Part shown: piece after piece, positions 34,894 to 43,642 of the stretch
Layout of the letters: the number at the start of each line of letters is the position of its first letter
How positions within the stretch are numbered: the first letter of the stretch is position 1
Source: Bacteroidota bacterium
GTDB taxonomy: Bacteria > Bacteroidota > Bacteroidia > Bacteroidales > Paludibacteraceae
DNA length: 50,985 nt
Reading direction: 5' to 3'
Assembly (NCBI GenBank): GCA_021779195.1
Contig: JAJYBB010000023.1
Span: 1-50,985 of the forward strand
The notes under the pieces: model-generated
The model's database searches: none
What the model saw: only the letters and a program-made list of their open reading frames with translations
What the model was told of the DNA's origin: nothing
Program-made: the position numbers and the translations under genes

Positions 34894-35307
34894 TTACCGA
34901 TGCAGGTTGTATTTTGTTTCTAACAATTCCATTTGATTGTTTCTTTCTATCGAATAAGTTTTGTCGGTAGAAGCCATAAGTCTAAGTAAATACAAATATT
35001 TCAGTTCTAAATTTGCAACTTTATCAAAATCAGTCGATTGTCGAAACAATTCAATAAGTTGAAAAGTTAACTGAGCAATCAAATCGATGAATGATAGCTG
35101 ATAACGTCGCGATTCGATTTTACAAATAAAATCATCGGGTGAAAGCATTAAAATTTCATCCAAATCAAATTCAACCCATTCCGAAAATGCGTGACGAGCT
35201 TCTTCTAAGCTTTTATCCAATTCATCATCAACCCTCAATCCATAAACCTGTTCAATAGCTGTACTTAAATTTATAGACCTTCGCCTGAAATAATCTGCAA
35301 TCGACAT
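34894..35307 (-). CDS. Unknown helical protein
   Basis: The 137-residue product is predicted to be mostly alpha-helical, acidic in the middle (EFDLDEILMLSPDDF), and has no signal peptide, membrane segment or recognised motif. Hydrophobic spacing suggests a helical bundle. It stands alone with 138 bases to the downstream methyltransferase gene. I do not recognise the family; homologues restricted to Bacteroidota are my guess. Confidence 0.65.
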   Translation of the reverse strand: MSIADYFRRRSINLSTAIEQVYGLRVDDELDKSLEEARHAFSEWVEFDLDEILMLSPDDFICKIESRRYQLSFIDLIAQLTFQLIELFRQSTDFDKVANLELKYLYLLRLMASTDKTYSIERNNQMELLETKYNLHR

Positions 35308-35574
35308 GATGCTGCATTTATTTTAAAATCAAAAGATATTAAACTGTTTTTTTAGGAAAAAAAGACAGCATCGAACCACTTTAAATTAACAAGGTGCGAT
35401 TACTGCCTTTTAATATCTAATGTTACAATCATTAAGAAAATTCAAAATACAATGGAAACAAGTAAAAAATATAAACTGTGTAACTTCAACGATTTCGCTG
35501 TAAATTTTAAAAATTTGATTAGCAATGATTTAACAAAAATAAATCCATCATACCTTAGCTAATATAGTACTAAA

Positions 35575-37245
35575 TTATTGTTGAATATTGGGTAATTCCA
35601 ACCCATATCCTTTTTTCTTGTCTTCCGCTTTGAGCATTAATGCAACTATAAATGCCAGCACTCCAAATATCATGAATATCATATTTGCTTTAGTATAATC
35701 ATAACGTAAAGCAATTTTCAGACGGTCAATTTCCTTGTAATCAGCTTTGACACAAGCATCTTCTATGCGTTTCTTATTTTTAATTTCAACAGGTGATAAC
35801 GCTTTCACAGCATTCAAATTAACCTCTACCAATCGGTTTTTGAAATTTGCAAATCCGGTCGTATCCTGAACTCCTTCATAGGTCGTATTTACCAACACCT
35901 GATTAATCAGTCGCGTAGTAGTTTTATCGACGGCTTTATCAAATTCAATTTTATTCAAATTAAGTTGAGGCTGCATTTGGGTATACGTTTCAGTAACTGC
36001 AGATTTTACCACTTCTTTTGCTTTTGACACCGTTGGATTGGTATTACTCAACACGATTCCTATTAAAAGCGGAACACCCATTAAACCCCAGTTTTGAATC
36101 CAGAAAATCAGAGCATAAGCAGTTCCCAATTGTTTTTCGGGAATAATTTTAGGAACTGATGGCCACATAGCCGAAGGAACCAACGATAAAGCAACTCCCA
36201 AAATAACGGTAACGCCAATCGCCAACATCCAATTATTCAAGAACGGAATTGAGAAAACTCCATGAACAAAAATCAACAGAACCGATCCAATAATCATAAT
36301 GGTAGCGCCTTTTCCCTTTTTGTCGTATAAATTACCAAAAAAAGGAGTCAGGAAAAGTGTACCCAGCGGTAAAACACTCGGAATTAATCCTGCCAAATCC
36401 GGGTCAACCTGATATTTATTAATAACCAAGTCAGTGGCAAATTTAATCCATGGAAAAACGGCAGAGTAAAACAAAACACATAAAAGTGCAATCAACCAAA
36501 ATCCTTTATTTCGCATAATAAACAAGATATCCTTTACCTTAAACGGCTCATCATCTTCTTTTCCTAAGTGCGCTTCTGAGGTTTCTAATCTTTTATCCAT
36601 TGCCACATAAACGATAAAGGCAATCAAACCGATACATAATAAAAGTGCACCAAATAATATTGGGATAGAGACATCGCCGAAGTGTTTTGCAATAGGTAAC
36701 GGGATTGCCACTGCCAAGAGGGTTCCTAAACGGGCAAAAGCCACCTGCAAACCCATAGCTAGTGCCATTTCTTTCCCTTTAAACCATTTCACAATAATTC
36801 GTGAAACAGTAATTCCTGCAGTTTCGACACCGACCGCGAAGGTTGCATATCCCAACGCAGCAAACAAAACCCGGGCTTTAATACCAACAATATATGCAGA
36901 AGCCAAAGATTCAGGAAAAAAATGAGAAATAGCAAAAAATTTCATGGTGGCACCAATGATCATAATGGAGGTTGACAAAAGCCCTGTGAAACGAACCCCT
37001 GTTTTATCAAGAATGATCCCTCCAAAAATCAGCATCAACAAGAAAACATTAAACCAACCATAAGCACTTGTAAAAATACCGTAATCCACATTATCCCAAA
37101 GCAATTGGCTCTCGAGCATGGGTTTGAGTGGGCTCATGGCATCAGCAATAAAGTACCCGCAAAACATGGTAAACGATACGATACCTAATGCAGTCCAACG
37201 GGCCAAGGGCGATTCGCGCAGCGAAGCAGAAATTTTATCGGTCAT
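35575..37245 (-). CDS. MFS transporter with a large periplasmic insertion
   Basis: The 556-residue protein has the 12 helices of the major facilitator superfamily, with YGWFNVFLLMLIFGGIILDK near the helix 2-3 region and a FLTPFFGNLYDKKGKG loop between the halves. The insertion between helices 11 and 12 (about residues 401-518) is soluble, rich in lysine, aspartate and asparagine, and should face the periplasm. MFS proteins rarely have more than a short loop here. Substrate unknown. A -7 match lies 55 bases upstream. Confidence 0.85.
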   Translation of the reverse strand: MTDKISASLRESPLARWTALGIVSFTMFCGYFIADAMSPLKPMLESQLLWDNVDYGIFTSAYGWFNVFLLMLIFGGIILDKTGVRFTGLLSTSIMIIGATMKFFAISHFFPESLASAYIVGIKARVLFAALGYATFAVGVETAGITVSRIIVKWFKGKEMALAMGLQVAFARLGTLLAVAIPLPIAKHFGDVSIPILFGALLLCIGLIAFIVYVAMDKRLETSEAHLGKEDDEPFKVKDILFIMRNKGFWLIALLCVLFYSAVFPWIKFATDLVINKYQVDPDLAGLIPSVLPLGTLFLTPFFGNLYDKKGKGATIMIIGSVLLIFVHGVFSIPFLNNWMLAIGVTVILGVALSLVPSAMWPSVPKIIPEKQLGTAYALIFWIQNWGLMGVPLLIGIVLSNTNPTVSKAKEVVKSAVTETYTQMQPQLNLNKIEFDKAVDKTTTRLINQVLVNTTYEGVQDTTGFANFKNRLVEVNLNAVKALSPVEIKNKKRIEDACVKADYKEIDRLKIALRYDYTKANMIFMIFGVLAFIVALMLKAEDKKKGYGLELPNIQQ

Positions 37246-37299
37246 AAAACTATTTATTTGTTAATTTGTTCTTTAAGTATCCAAATTTTATTTAGCCCG

Positions 37300-37307
37300 C
37301 AAATCTA
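37300..37307 (-). promoter_or_regulatory. Candidate promoter -7 box for the MFS transporter
   Basis: The minus strand reads TAGATTTG, an exact TAnnTTTG match, 55 bases before the ATG. Confidence 0.45.
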
Positions 37308-37436
37308 CTGAAAAAATTTAATTATTCAATATCACTGACAAAATTACCGATAAAAACAACTTGTCTTATTCGGTATTGTTTTTGCAGTCTGTTTGTCATT
37401 TATTGATTTTTAATGATTCCGTTCAACAAAATTCAT

Positions 37437-37444
37437 TATTTTTG
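37437..37444 (+). promoter_or_regulatory. Candidate promoter -7 box for clpC
   Basis: TATTTTTG matches TAnnTTTG. The start codon lies 157 bases downstream, so the leader would be long. Confidence 0.45.
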
Positions 37445-37601
37445 CAGCAAATGGATTAAAAAAGCGCTTGGTTTTATAGTTAAATTTTAATCAATAAAAA
37501 ATTGTTAAATATGATTATTTGTTTATTAAGGGATAAATATCACATTATTAATCCATTGAAAAAAAAAGGTCAATAATTATTTTAAAAGGAGAAACAAAAT
37601 T

Positions 37602-40112
37602 ATGACAGTCAACTATTCTGAACAATTGCATAATGTGCTTATGTACAGTTCACAAGAAGCCGAGCGTTTGGGAAATAATTATATTGGACCGGAACATTTG
37701 CTTTTGGGAATTTTGCGAAACGGCAGCGGAAAAGCCATCGACATATTAAATGCCTCACATATCAATATTTTGAGGCTAAAACAATCCATCGAAAGCCAGA
37801 TTAAAACTGACATGGAACCTACCGGCAATGAAATACCGAGTTTAAAAAGCACTGAACGCATTAAAAAAATTATGGAACTCGAAACACGTTTACTTTCCGC
37901 TTCTACTGCGGATACCGAACATTTACTTCTGGCATTGTTAAAAGAAAAAAATAATTTAGCAGGGGATGCGTTGAAAGCTGAAAACTTAACCTACGAACAG
38001 GCTAAATCGTATATTGAAAGTCCAAAAAATTTTCCTGCCATTGATTCAAATTTTCAGGATGAAGATGATGATGAAGATGATGCACAACATAAACAAAAGG
38101 GAAATCCTGCCGGATCATCTAAACAAAGTGATACTCCGGCATTGGATACTTTCGGATCCGACATTACCAAAGCTGCTGCAGAAAACCGTTTAGACCCTAT
38201 TGTTGGTCGTGAACGTGAAATTGAACGTTTGGCACAAATACTCAGCCGACGAAAAAAAAACAACCCTGTTTTGATAGGCGATCCAGGAGTAGGCAAATCA
38301 GCCATCGTAGAAGGATTGGCATTACGAATTATTCAACACCGTGTTTCAAGAGTCTTATTTGATAAACGCGTTGTTTCGCTTGATATGGCATCGATTGTTG
38401 CCGGCACAAAATACAGGGGACAATTTGAAGAACGTATCAAAGCGATTTTAAATGAATTATCAAAAAATCCGGATATTATTTTGTTTATTGACGAAATTCA
38501 TACCATAGTTGGAGCTGGTGGTGCCCCAGGATCACTCGATGCAGCCAACATGCTTAAACCAGCTTTGTCGCGGGGAGAAATTCAATGCATAGGCGCTACC
38601 ACACTTGATGAATATCGTCAAAGCATTGAGAAAGATGGAGCCTTGGAACGTCGTTTCCAAAAAATTATGGTCGACCCAACCACGCCTGAAGAAACCCTTC
38701 AGATTCTCGAAAATATTCAGGATCGTTATGAATATCACCACAATGTACGATACACTCCTGAAGCCATAAAAGCCTGTGTTCGTCTTACTGATCGGTATAT
38801 TACTGATCGTTGTTTTCCCGACAAAGCCATTGATGCGTTGGATGAAGCCGGTTCACGCGTACATATCGGTAAAGTTTCTGTTCCGGTTGAAATTGAAGAA
38901 TTAGAAAAGAAAATTGAAGAACTTAAGAAAGAAAAATTAAAAGTTTTATCCGAACAAAAATATGAACTTGCCGGTCCCATCCGCGATCAAGAAAAACAAG
39001 CCCAATACCAGTTGGAAGATGCGGTAAAACGGTGGGAAGAAGAATCGCAACAACACCCTGAAACGGTGGATGAAGAACAGGTTGCCGAAGTAGTTGCCAT
39101 GATGTCGGGCATACCAGTTCAACGTATTGCACAGGCTGAAGGACTGAAACTCAGACAAATGAAAGAAGTATTGCAAAATAAAGTGATCGGACAAGACGAT
39201 GCAGTTGACAAAATTGTGAAAGCGATTCAACGTAATCGAATCGGTTTAAAGGATCCGAACAAACCAATAGGCTCGTTCATGTTTTTAGGACCGACCGGAG
39301 TGGGAAAAACACATTTAGCCAAAATTTTAGCTGAGTTTCTATTTGACAGCAACGATGCACTTATCAGAGTAGATATGAGCGAATACATGGAAAAATTCAG
39401 CGTTTCACGATTGATCGGAGCTCCTCCCGGATACGTTGGCTACGAAGAAGGCGGACAATTAACTGAAAAAGTACGACGCAAACCATATTCTATCGTTTTG
39501 CTCGATGAAATTGAAAAAGCCCATCCTGATGTGTTTAATCTTTTGCTTCAGGTCATGGATGAAGGACGGTTAACCGACAGTTTGGGACGTCGTATCGACT
39601 TTAAAAATACAATTATTATTATGACTTCAAATATTGGCACACGCCAATTAAAAGATTTCGGAAAAGGTGTTGGATTTACAACCTCTTCAACTCCCGAATC
39701 GGATTCTGAATTTTCGCGCAGTGTAATTCAAAAAGTACTGAATAAAACATTTGCCCCTGAATTTCTTAATCGTGTTGATGACGTGGTCATGTTCGATCAA
39801 TTAACAAGAGAATCAATCGGTAAAATTATTGATCTTGAATTGAAGGGGATTTTCGGACGGGTTATTTCGATGGGTTATCAATTAGAATTAAATGATGAAG
39901 CCAAAAACTTCCTTGCTGACAAAGGATATGACGTTCAATTCGGAGCTCGTCCCTTAAAACGGGCAATTCAAAAATTTATCGAGGACGAATTGGCGGATAT
40001 CATTTTAGCGGGCGAGATAGAAGCAGGCGACACAATATTAATGGAACTCGATTCTGAGAACAACAAACTGAAAGCCAGAATTATAAAACCAACAATTGCG
40101 TTGACAAACTAA
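37602..40112 (+). CDS. clpC: ClpC-type ATP-dependent Clp protease ATPase subunit
   Basis: The 836-residue protein has the double Clp N-terminal repeat (about 1-145), an acidic spacer DEDDDEDD, then two AAA+ domains. Walker A motifs are GDPGVGKS (226-233) and GPTGVGKT (563-570). An M-domain of about 410-470 residues with coiled-coil sequence lies between. [20 protein letters not shown] and a C-terminal IGF-like loop region (KGVGF) allow pairing with ClpP. It unfolds substrates for degradation, usually under stress. The AAGGAG at 37586-37591, ten bases before ATG, is unusually strong for Bacteroidota. A terminator follows; no mcsA, mcsB or ctsR genes are adjacent. Confidence 0.96.
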   Translation: MTVNYSEQLHNVLMYSSQEAERLGNNYIGPEHLLLGILRNGSGKAIDILNASHINILRLKQSIESQIKTDMEPTGNEIPSLKSTERIKKIMELETRLLSASTADTEHLLLALLKEKNNLAGDALKAENLTYEQAKSYIESPKNFPAIDSNFQDEDDDEDDAQHKQKGNPAGSSKQSDTPALDTFGSDITKAAAENRLDPIVGREREIERLAQILSRRKKNNPVLIGDPGVGKSAIVEGLALRIIQHRVSRVLFDKRVVSLDMASIVAGTKYRGQFEERIKAILNELSKNPDIILFIDEIHTIVGAGGAPGSLDAANMLKPALSRGEIQCIGATTLDEYRQSIEKDGALERRFQKIMVDPTTPEETLQILENIQDRYEYHHNVRYTPEAIKACVRLTDRYITDRCFPDKAIDALDEAGSRVHIGKVSVPVEIEELEKKIEELKKEKLKVLSEQKYELAGPIRDQEKQAQYQLEDAVKRWEEESQQHPETVDEEQVAEVVAMMSGIPVQRIAQAEGLKLRQMKEVLQNKVIGQDDAVDKIVKAIQRNRIGLKDPNKPIGSFMFLGPTGVGKTHLAKILAEFLFDSNDALIRVDMSEYMEKFSVSRLIGAPPGYVGYEEGGQLTEKVRRKPYSIVLLDEIEKAHPDVFNLLLQVMDEGRLTDSLGRRIDFKNTIIIMTSNIGTRQLKDFGKGVGFTTSSTPESDSEFSRSVIQKVLNKTFAPEFLNRVDDVVMFDQLTRESIGKIIDLELKGIFGRVISMGYQLELNDEAKNFLADKGYDVQFGARPLKRAIQKFIEDELADIILAGEIEAGDTILMELDSENNKLKARIIKPTIALTN

Positions 40113-40147
40113 TTCGTCCAAATCGATACTTTCCAGAATTTTTTCTT

Positions 40148-40187
40148 AAAAGGAACAACATTTATCGTGAACGTTGTTCCTTTTTTG
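40148..40187 (+). terminator. Intrinsic terminator after clpC
   Basis: AAAAGGAACAAC (40148-40159) pairs perfectly with GTTGTTCCTTTT (40173-40184), then a T-run. Confidence 0.9.
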
Positions 40188-40312
40188 TTAGTCTAAAAGT
40201 TAATATTGAAATGAGTTGAGAAATATTGAAATTTTGTTTTACAAATTCATTTTAATATCTATTTTTGAGCAATAATTTAAAGTCATAGTTTATTTGAATT
40301 TTCCCAACGATA

Positions 40313-40873
40313 ATGAACACACTTAAAAATTACAGCAACTTACTGTCGATAATTGGTTTAACCGTATTAATTCTGATTTTCACGACTTATATATTTCCGC
40401 ATTTTGATATAAAAAAAGTCGATGGCGGATTAGAAAGTTTAGATATTCGTTCAAGTTATTCACCTGCTGATGTTAATTCTCTTTTTCAGGCTTTGGGTTT
40501 ATCTGGAATAGTATTTTATAAAAAAATACTGATTGTCGACATGCTATTCCCACTCATATATGGATTGTGGTTTATATTGGTTTTAAGGCTTTTACAAAAA
40601 AACATGGGTCGATTGGGAAAACTTACTGCTTGGGTGGCATGGTTTCCAGTAGCAACAGTTTTGCTAGATTTTACCGAAAATATCAATACCTGGCTGATGC
40701 TGTCATCGTTCCCAAAAATCCAATATGCAGCCATTCATTTCGGATCGGTTGTTACTGGTTTGAAATGGTATGGCATTTCAATTTGTGTCGGATTAGTTGT
40801 ATGTGCGCTTTTAGCCGTAATATTAAGAAATACTTTATGGAAATGGAAAAATAAGTTTCAGTTACTGAAATAA
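40313..40873 (+). CDS. Four-helix membrane protein of unknown function
   Basis: The 186-residue protein has four predicted membrane helices: LLSIIGLTVLILIFTTYIFP, ILIVDMLFPLIYGLWFILVL, KLTAWVAWFPVATVLLDFTE and WYGISICVGLVVCALLAVIL. The pattern DMxFPxxYG followed by LDxxENxN occurs in a family of hypothetical membrane proteins that I cannot name. No enzyme or transport motif is visible. It lies 48 bases before the YjbQ gene, probably in one unit. Confidence 0.65.
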   Translation: MNTLKNYSNLLSIIGLTVLILIFTTYIFPHFDIKKVDGGLESLDIRSSYSPADVNSLFQALGLSGIVFYKKILIVDMLFPLIYGLWFILVLRLLQKNMGRLGKLTAWVAWFPVATVLLDFTENINTWLMLSSFPKIQYAAIHFGSVVTGLKWYGISICVGLVVCALLAVILRNTLWKWKNKFQLLK

Positions 40874-40921
40874 GCACTTCAACCAATACATGAACTTTAA
40901 TTTTTCAAATAAAAATAACAA

Positions 40922-41332
40922 ATGATTCAACAGATTGAATTTAATTTACGCCAAAAAAAAAGAGGTTTTCATTTGATTACCAACGAAATAATTAACCATT
41001 TACCCGATTTACCGGAAACAGGAATGTTGCATTTGTATATAAAACACACTTCTGCCGGACTCACAATCAATGAAAATGCCGATCCAAATGTTCAAAAGGA
41101 TATGGAAACCATTTTCGACCGATTGGTACGCGAACGCGAACCTTACTATGATCATACGCTCGAGGGGGATGACGATATGCCTGCGCATGCCAAAACATCA
41201 TTAGTCGGAATGTCTTTGAATATTCCCATTTCTGCATTTAAATTAAACATGGGAATCTGGCAAGGCATATATTTATGTGAATTCAGAAATCAGGCAGGTG
41301 CACGCAAAATTGTCGCCACACTGTTCAGTTAA
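40922..41332 (+). CDS. YjbQ family protein (secondary thiamine-phosphate synthase enzyme family)
   Basis: The 136-residue protein matches the YjbQ/UPF0047 family, with IKHTSAGLTINENADPNVQK near 40-59 and the metal-site GDDDMPAHAKTSLVG near 80-94. The fold is compact. Family members can rescue a thiamine phosphate synthase mutant weakly when overproduced, but their real role is open. The length is normal. Confidence 0.92.
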   Translation: MIQQIEFNLRQKKRGFHLITNEIINHLPDLPETGMLHLYIKHTSAGLTINENADPNVQKDMETIFDRLVREREPYYDHTLEGDDDMPAHAKTSLVGMSLNIPISAFKLNMGIWQGIYLCEFRNQAGARKIVATLFS

Positions 41333-41384
41333 CTTTCAGGAAATAGTTCTGTAATGTGAAATAGAATATTAAAGGAATAAATAA

Positions 41385-41900
41385 TTATATATCATTGATT
41401 TTCAATATTTTAATATATTTATTAAATTCAAATTCAAAATTCGGTGTAAAAACACCCATACCTATTGTATCTTCAATCTCGCATATTTTCCAAAAACGAC
41501 CCGCCGAGATTTCGGTTTCCAACACTAAAATCGATCCTTCATACATACAATAATGACTATGAACCAACTCAGCTTCGCGATCGGAAACAAATTTATATCG
41601 GGATATAAAAATCGGATTAAAATGATGAATTCCCAACTCTTCGGCTGCTTCTCTGCGCAAAGCCACTTCAATCGTTTCGCCATAATCAACATGCCCCCCT
41701 ACTGAAGTGTCCCATCGTCCGGGTTGAATATCCTTATTCATAGCCCGTTGTTGAAGAAAAAGCTCACCTTCGGCATTAAAAACATGCAAATGGACAACCG
41801 GATGCAACAAAAACGAACCGGAATGACATTCAGCCCGGGTAGCTTTACCTATCGTATTACCATCGTCGTCGACCAACGGAAAAAATTCAACTTGTTCCAT
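41385..41900 (-). CDS. Nudix hydrolase
   Basis: The 171-residue protein has a full Nudix box GHVDYGETIEVALRREAAEE near 68-87 ending LGI, which binds Mg2+ and hydrolyses a nucleoside diphosphate linked to another group. The layout HPVVHLHVFNAEGELFLQQR and a DIQPGRWDTSVGG stretch before the box is close to isopentenyl-diphosphate isomerase-like Nudix proteins (YfcD type). True IPP isomerase needs extra Cys and Glu residues that I do not see in the expected place. Substrate unknown. Convergent with YjbQ. Confidence 0.88.
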   Translation of the reverse strand: MEQVEFFPLVDDDGNTIGKATRAECHSGSFLLHPVVHLHVFNAEGELFLQQRAMNKDIQPGRWDTSVGGHVDYGETIEVALRREAAEELGIHHFNPIFISRYKFVSDREAELVHSHYCMYEGSILVLETEISAGRFWKICEIEDTIGMGVFTPNFEFEFNKYIKILKINDI

Positions 41901-42262
41901 AATATTTTTTGTTTACAAAATAAACCAATTAATTTGGAATTTGAAAGGATTTAAATCCTTAAAAAATATTTTCAGATAAATTATCATACCTTTTAAACCT
42001 CAAAATACAGCTTGTTTAAATGATTTATCGTATATTTGCATTCAATTTTAAAGTCAGAAAATCATCCAATTCAGACAGTCGGTTCAAAAAAATATTTCTG
42101 AATTTTAAAAATAAATACAAATAGTTCAGTTACGAAAATTTTAAAAATTAAACTGAATCTACTCCGATTATAAATTTATTCAATGCGTCAAAAATTAACC
42201 TAACTCAACAAAACCATTAAAATCAGGATATTTACTTAAAGTATCAATCTTCAATATTTAAT
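41901..42262. other. Divergent intergenic region with a promoter
   Basis: AT-rich, no gene found. A -7 box at 42031-42038 would give the sugar dehydrogenase a leader of more than 200 bases. Confidence 0.45.
42031..42038 (+). promoter_or_regulatory. Candidate promoter -7 box for the sugar dehydrogenase
   Basis: TATATTTG matches TAnnTTTG exactly; a TTG about 16 bases upstream may be the -33 core. Confidence 0.45.
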
Positions 42263-43552
42263 ATGAACGAGTTTAGAATAGCAATTATTGGCTTGGGTTA
42301 CGTAGGTTTGCCTTTAGCCATCGAGTTTGGTAAGAAATACAAAGTATTGGGGTTTGATATCAATCAAGCTCGGGTGGCTGAGTTACAACAGGGCATTGAT
42401 CATACATTAGAAGCCGATTTGAAAGGTTTGCAACAAGCTGTTGAACTACGAAAAACAAATCCCGTTTTGGGATTATCGTTTTCATCCAACGAAAATGATT
42501 TAAAGTCATACAATGTTTATATAGTTACTGTACCCACCCCTATCAATGACTTTAACATGCCCGATTTACGTCCGTTGATAAGCGCCTCGCGCATGATAGG
42601 ACGGGTAATTAATCAGGAAAATATCGTTATATATGAATCAACAACTTATCCAGGATGTACTGAAGAAGATTGTATACCTGAAATTGAAAAAACTTCGGGC
42701 TTGAAATTCAATTTCGATTTTTATGCAGGTTATAGTCCTGAACGGATTAACCCTGGCGATAAAATAAACACCCTTACCCGCATCAAAAAAGTTACTTCAG
42801 GTTCAACCCCTGAAATTGCTGACAAAATTGACAGTTTATATTCTTCTATCATTACTGCCGGAACACATAAAGCCCCAAATATCAAAGTTGCCGAAGCTTC
42901 AAAAATTATTGAAAATGCGCAACGGGATGTCAACATATCCTTTGTAAACGAATTGGCATTGATTTTTGACCGTGTTGGTATTGATACCAACGATGTCATT
43001 GATGCTGCCGGAACCAAATGGAATTTCCTAAAATATCGTCCCGGTTTGGTAGGCGGTCATTGTATCAGCGTTGATCCTTATTATTTAGCAAGTAAAGCCG
43101 AATCGCTTGGTTACGTTCCTCAGGTTATTTTATCGGGAAGGCATGTAAACAATAGCATTGCCCCTTTTATTGCCAATAAAGTATTGAAATTAATGGTACA
43201 CAAGGCACACACCATAAAAGGAGCAAAAGTTTTAATTCTGGGGGTTACTTTTAAAGAAAACTGTCCTGATATTCGCAATACCAAAGTAATTGATATTCAT
43301 CGCGAATTGACTGAATTCGGTTTGGATGTTGATATTTTCGATCCCTGGGCATCCATCGATGAAGTAAAACAAGAATACAATGTCGATATCAGCAACCAAT
43401 TGGATGCCACTAAAAAATACCAGGCAATCCTTTTGGCAGTTGCCCACGACGAGTTTAAAACGTTCGATTTTGAAAAATACTATACCAATGGTGCAGTCAT
43501 TTTCGATGTTAAAGCCGTTGTAGATCGCCGTTGGGTGGATGGAAGACTGTAA
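42263..43552 (+). CDS. Nucleotide-sugar dehydrogenase (WbpO/TviB type, UDP-HexNAc 6-dehydrogenase)
   Basis: The 429-residue protein has the NAD-binding GLGYVGLPLA near 10-19, the family segments VPTPI and STTYPGCTEE, and the active-site GGHCISVDPYY with catalytic C267. It oxidises C6 of a UDP-sugar in two steps to a uronic acid. Similarity to the WbpO/VipA/TviB branch suggests UDP-N-acetylgalactosamine or glucosamine as substrate, used in capsule or O-antigen. It is not in a glycan gene cluster; the nearest related gene is the CapD-like dehydratase 40 kb away. Confidence 0.92.
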   Translation: MNEFRIAIIGLGYVGLPLAIEFGKKYKVLGFDINQARVAELQQGIDHTLEADLKGLQQAVELRKTNPVLGLSFSSNENDLKSYNVYIVTVPTPINDFNMPDLRPLISASRMIGRVINQENIVIYESTTYPGCTEEDCIPEIEKTSGLKFNFDFYAGYSPERINPGDKINTLTRIKKVTSGSTPEIADKIDSLYSSIITAGTHKAPNIKVAEASKIIENAQRDVNISFVNELALIFDRVGIDTNDVIDAAGTKWNFLKYRPGLVGGHCISVDPYYLASKAESLGYVPQVILSGRHVNNSIAPFIANKVLKLMVHKAHTIKGAKVLILGVTFKENCPDIRNTKVIDIHRELTEFGLDVDIFDPWASIDEVKQEYNVDISNQLDATKKYQAILLAVAHDEFKTFDFEKYYTNGAVIFDVKAVVDRRWVDGRL

Positions 43553-43642
43553 ACGAACCGGATTTCATTGGTTTCGACACTGATTGGTTCGTGTTGATAT
43601 AGTTATTAGCTGCCAAAACTCTGAAAATCTATTTACAAGCAA

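Larger units (their letters stand above)
37246..37601. other. Divergent promoter region between the MFS gene and clpC
   Basis: AT-rich, with a -7 box on each strand and no gene. A good Shine-Dalgarno sequence for clpC is at its right end. Confidence 0.5.

Noticed and set aside
43553-43592. ACGAACC / GGTTCGT inverted repeat after the sugar dehydrogenase gene
   Set aside because: Only seven pairs with a 26-base loop and no T-run, too weak to call a terminator.
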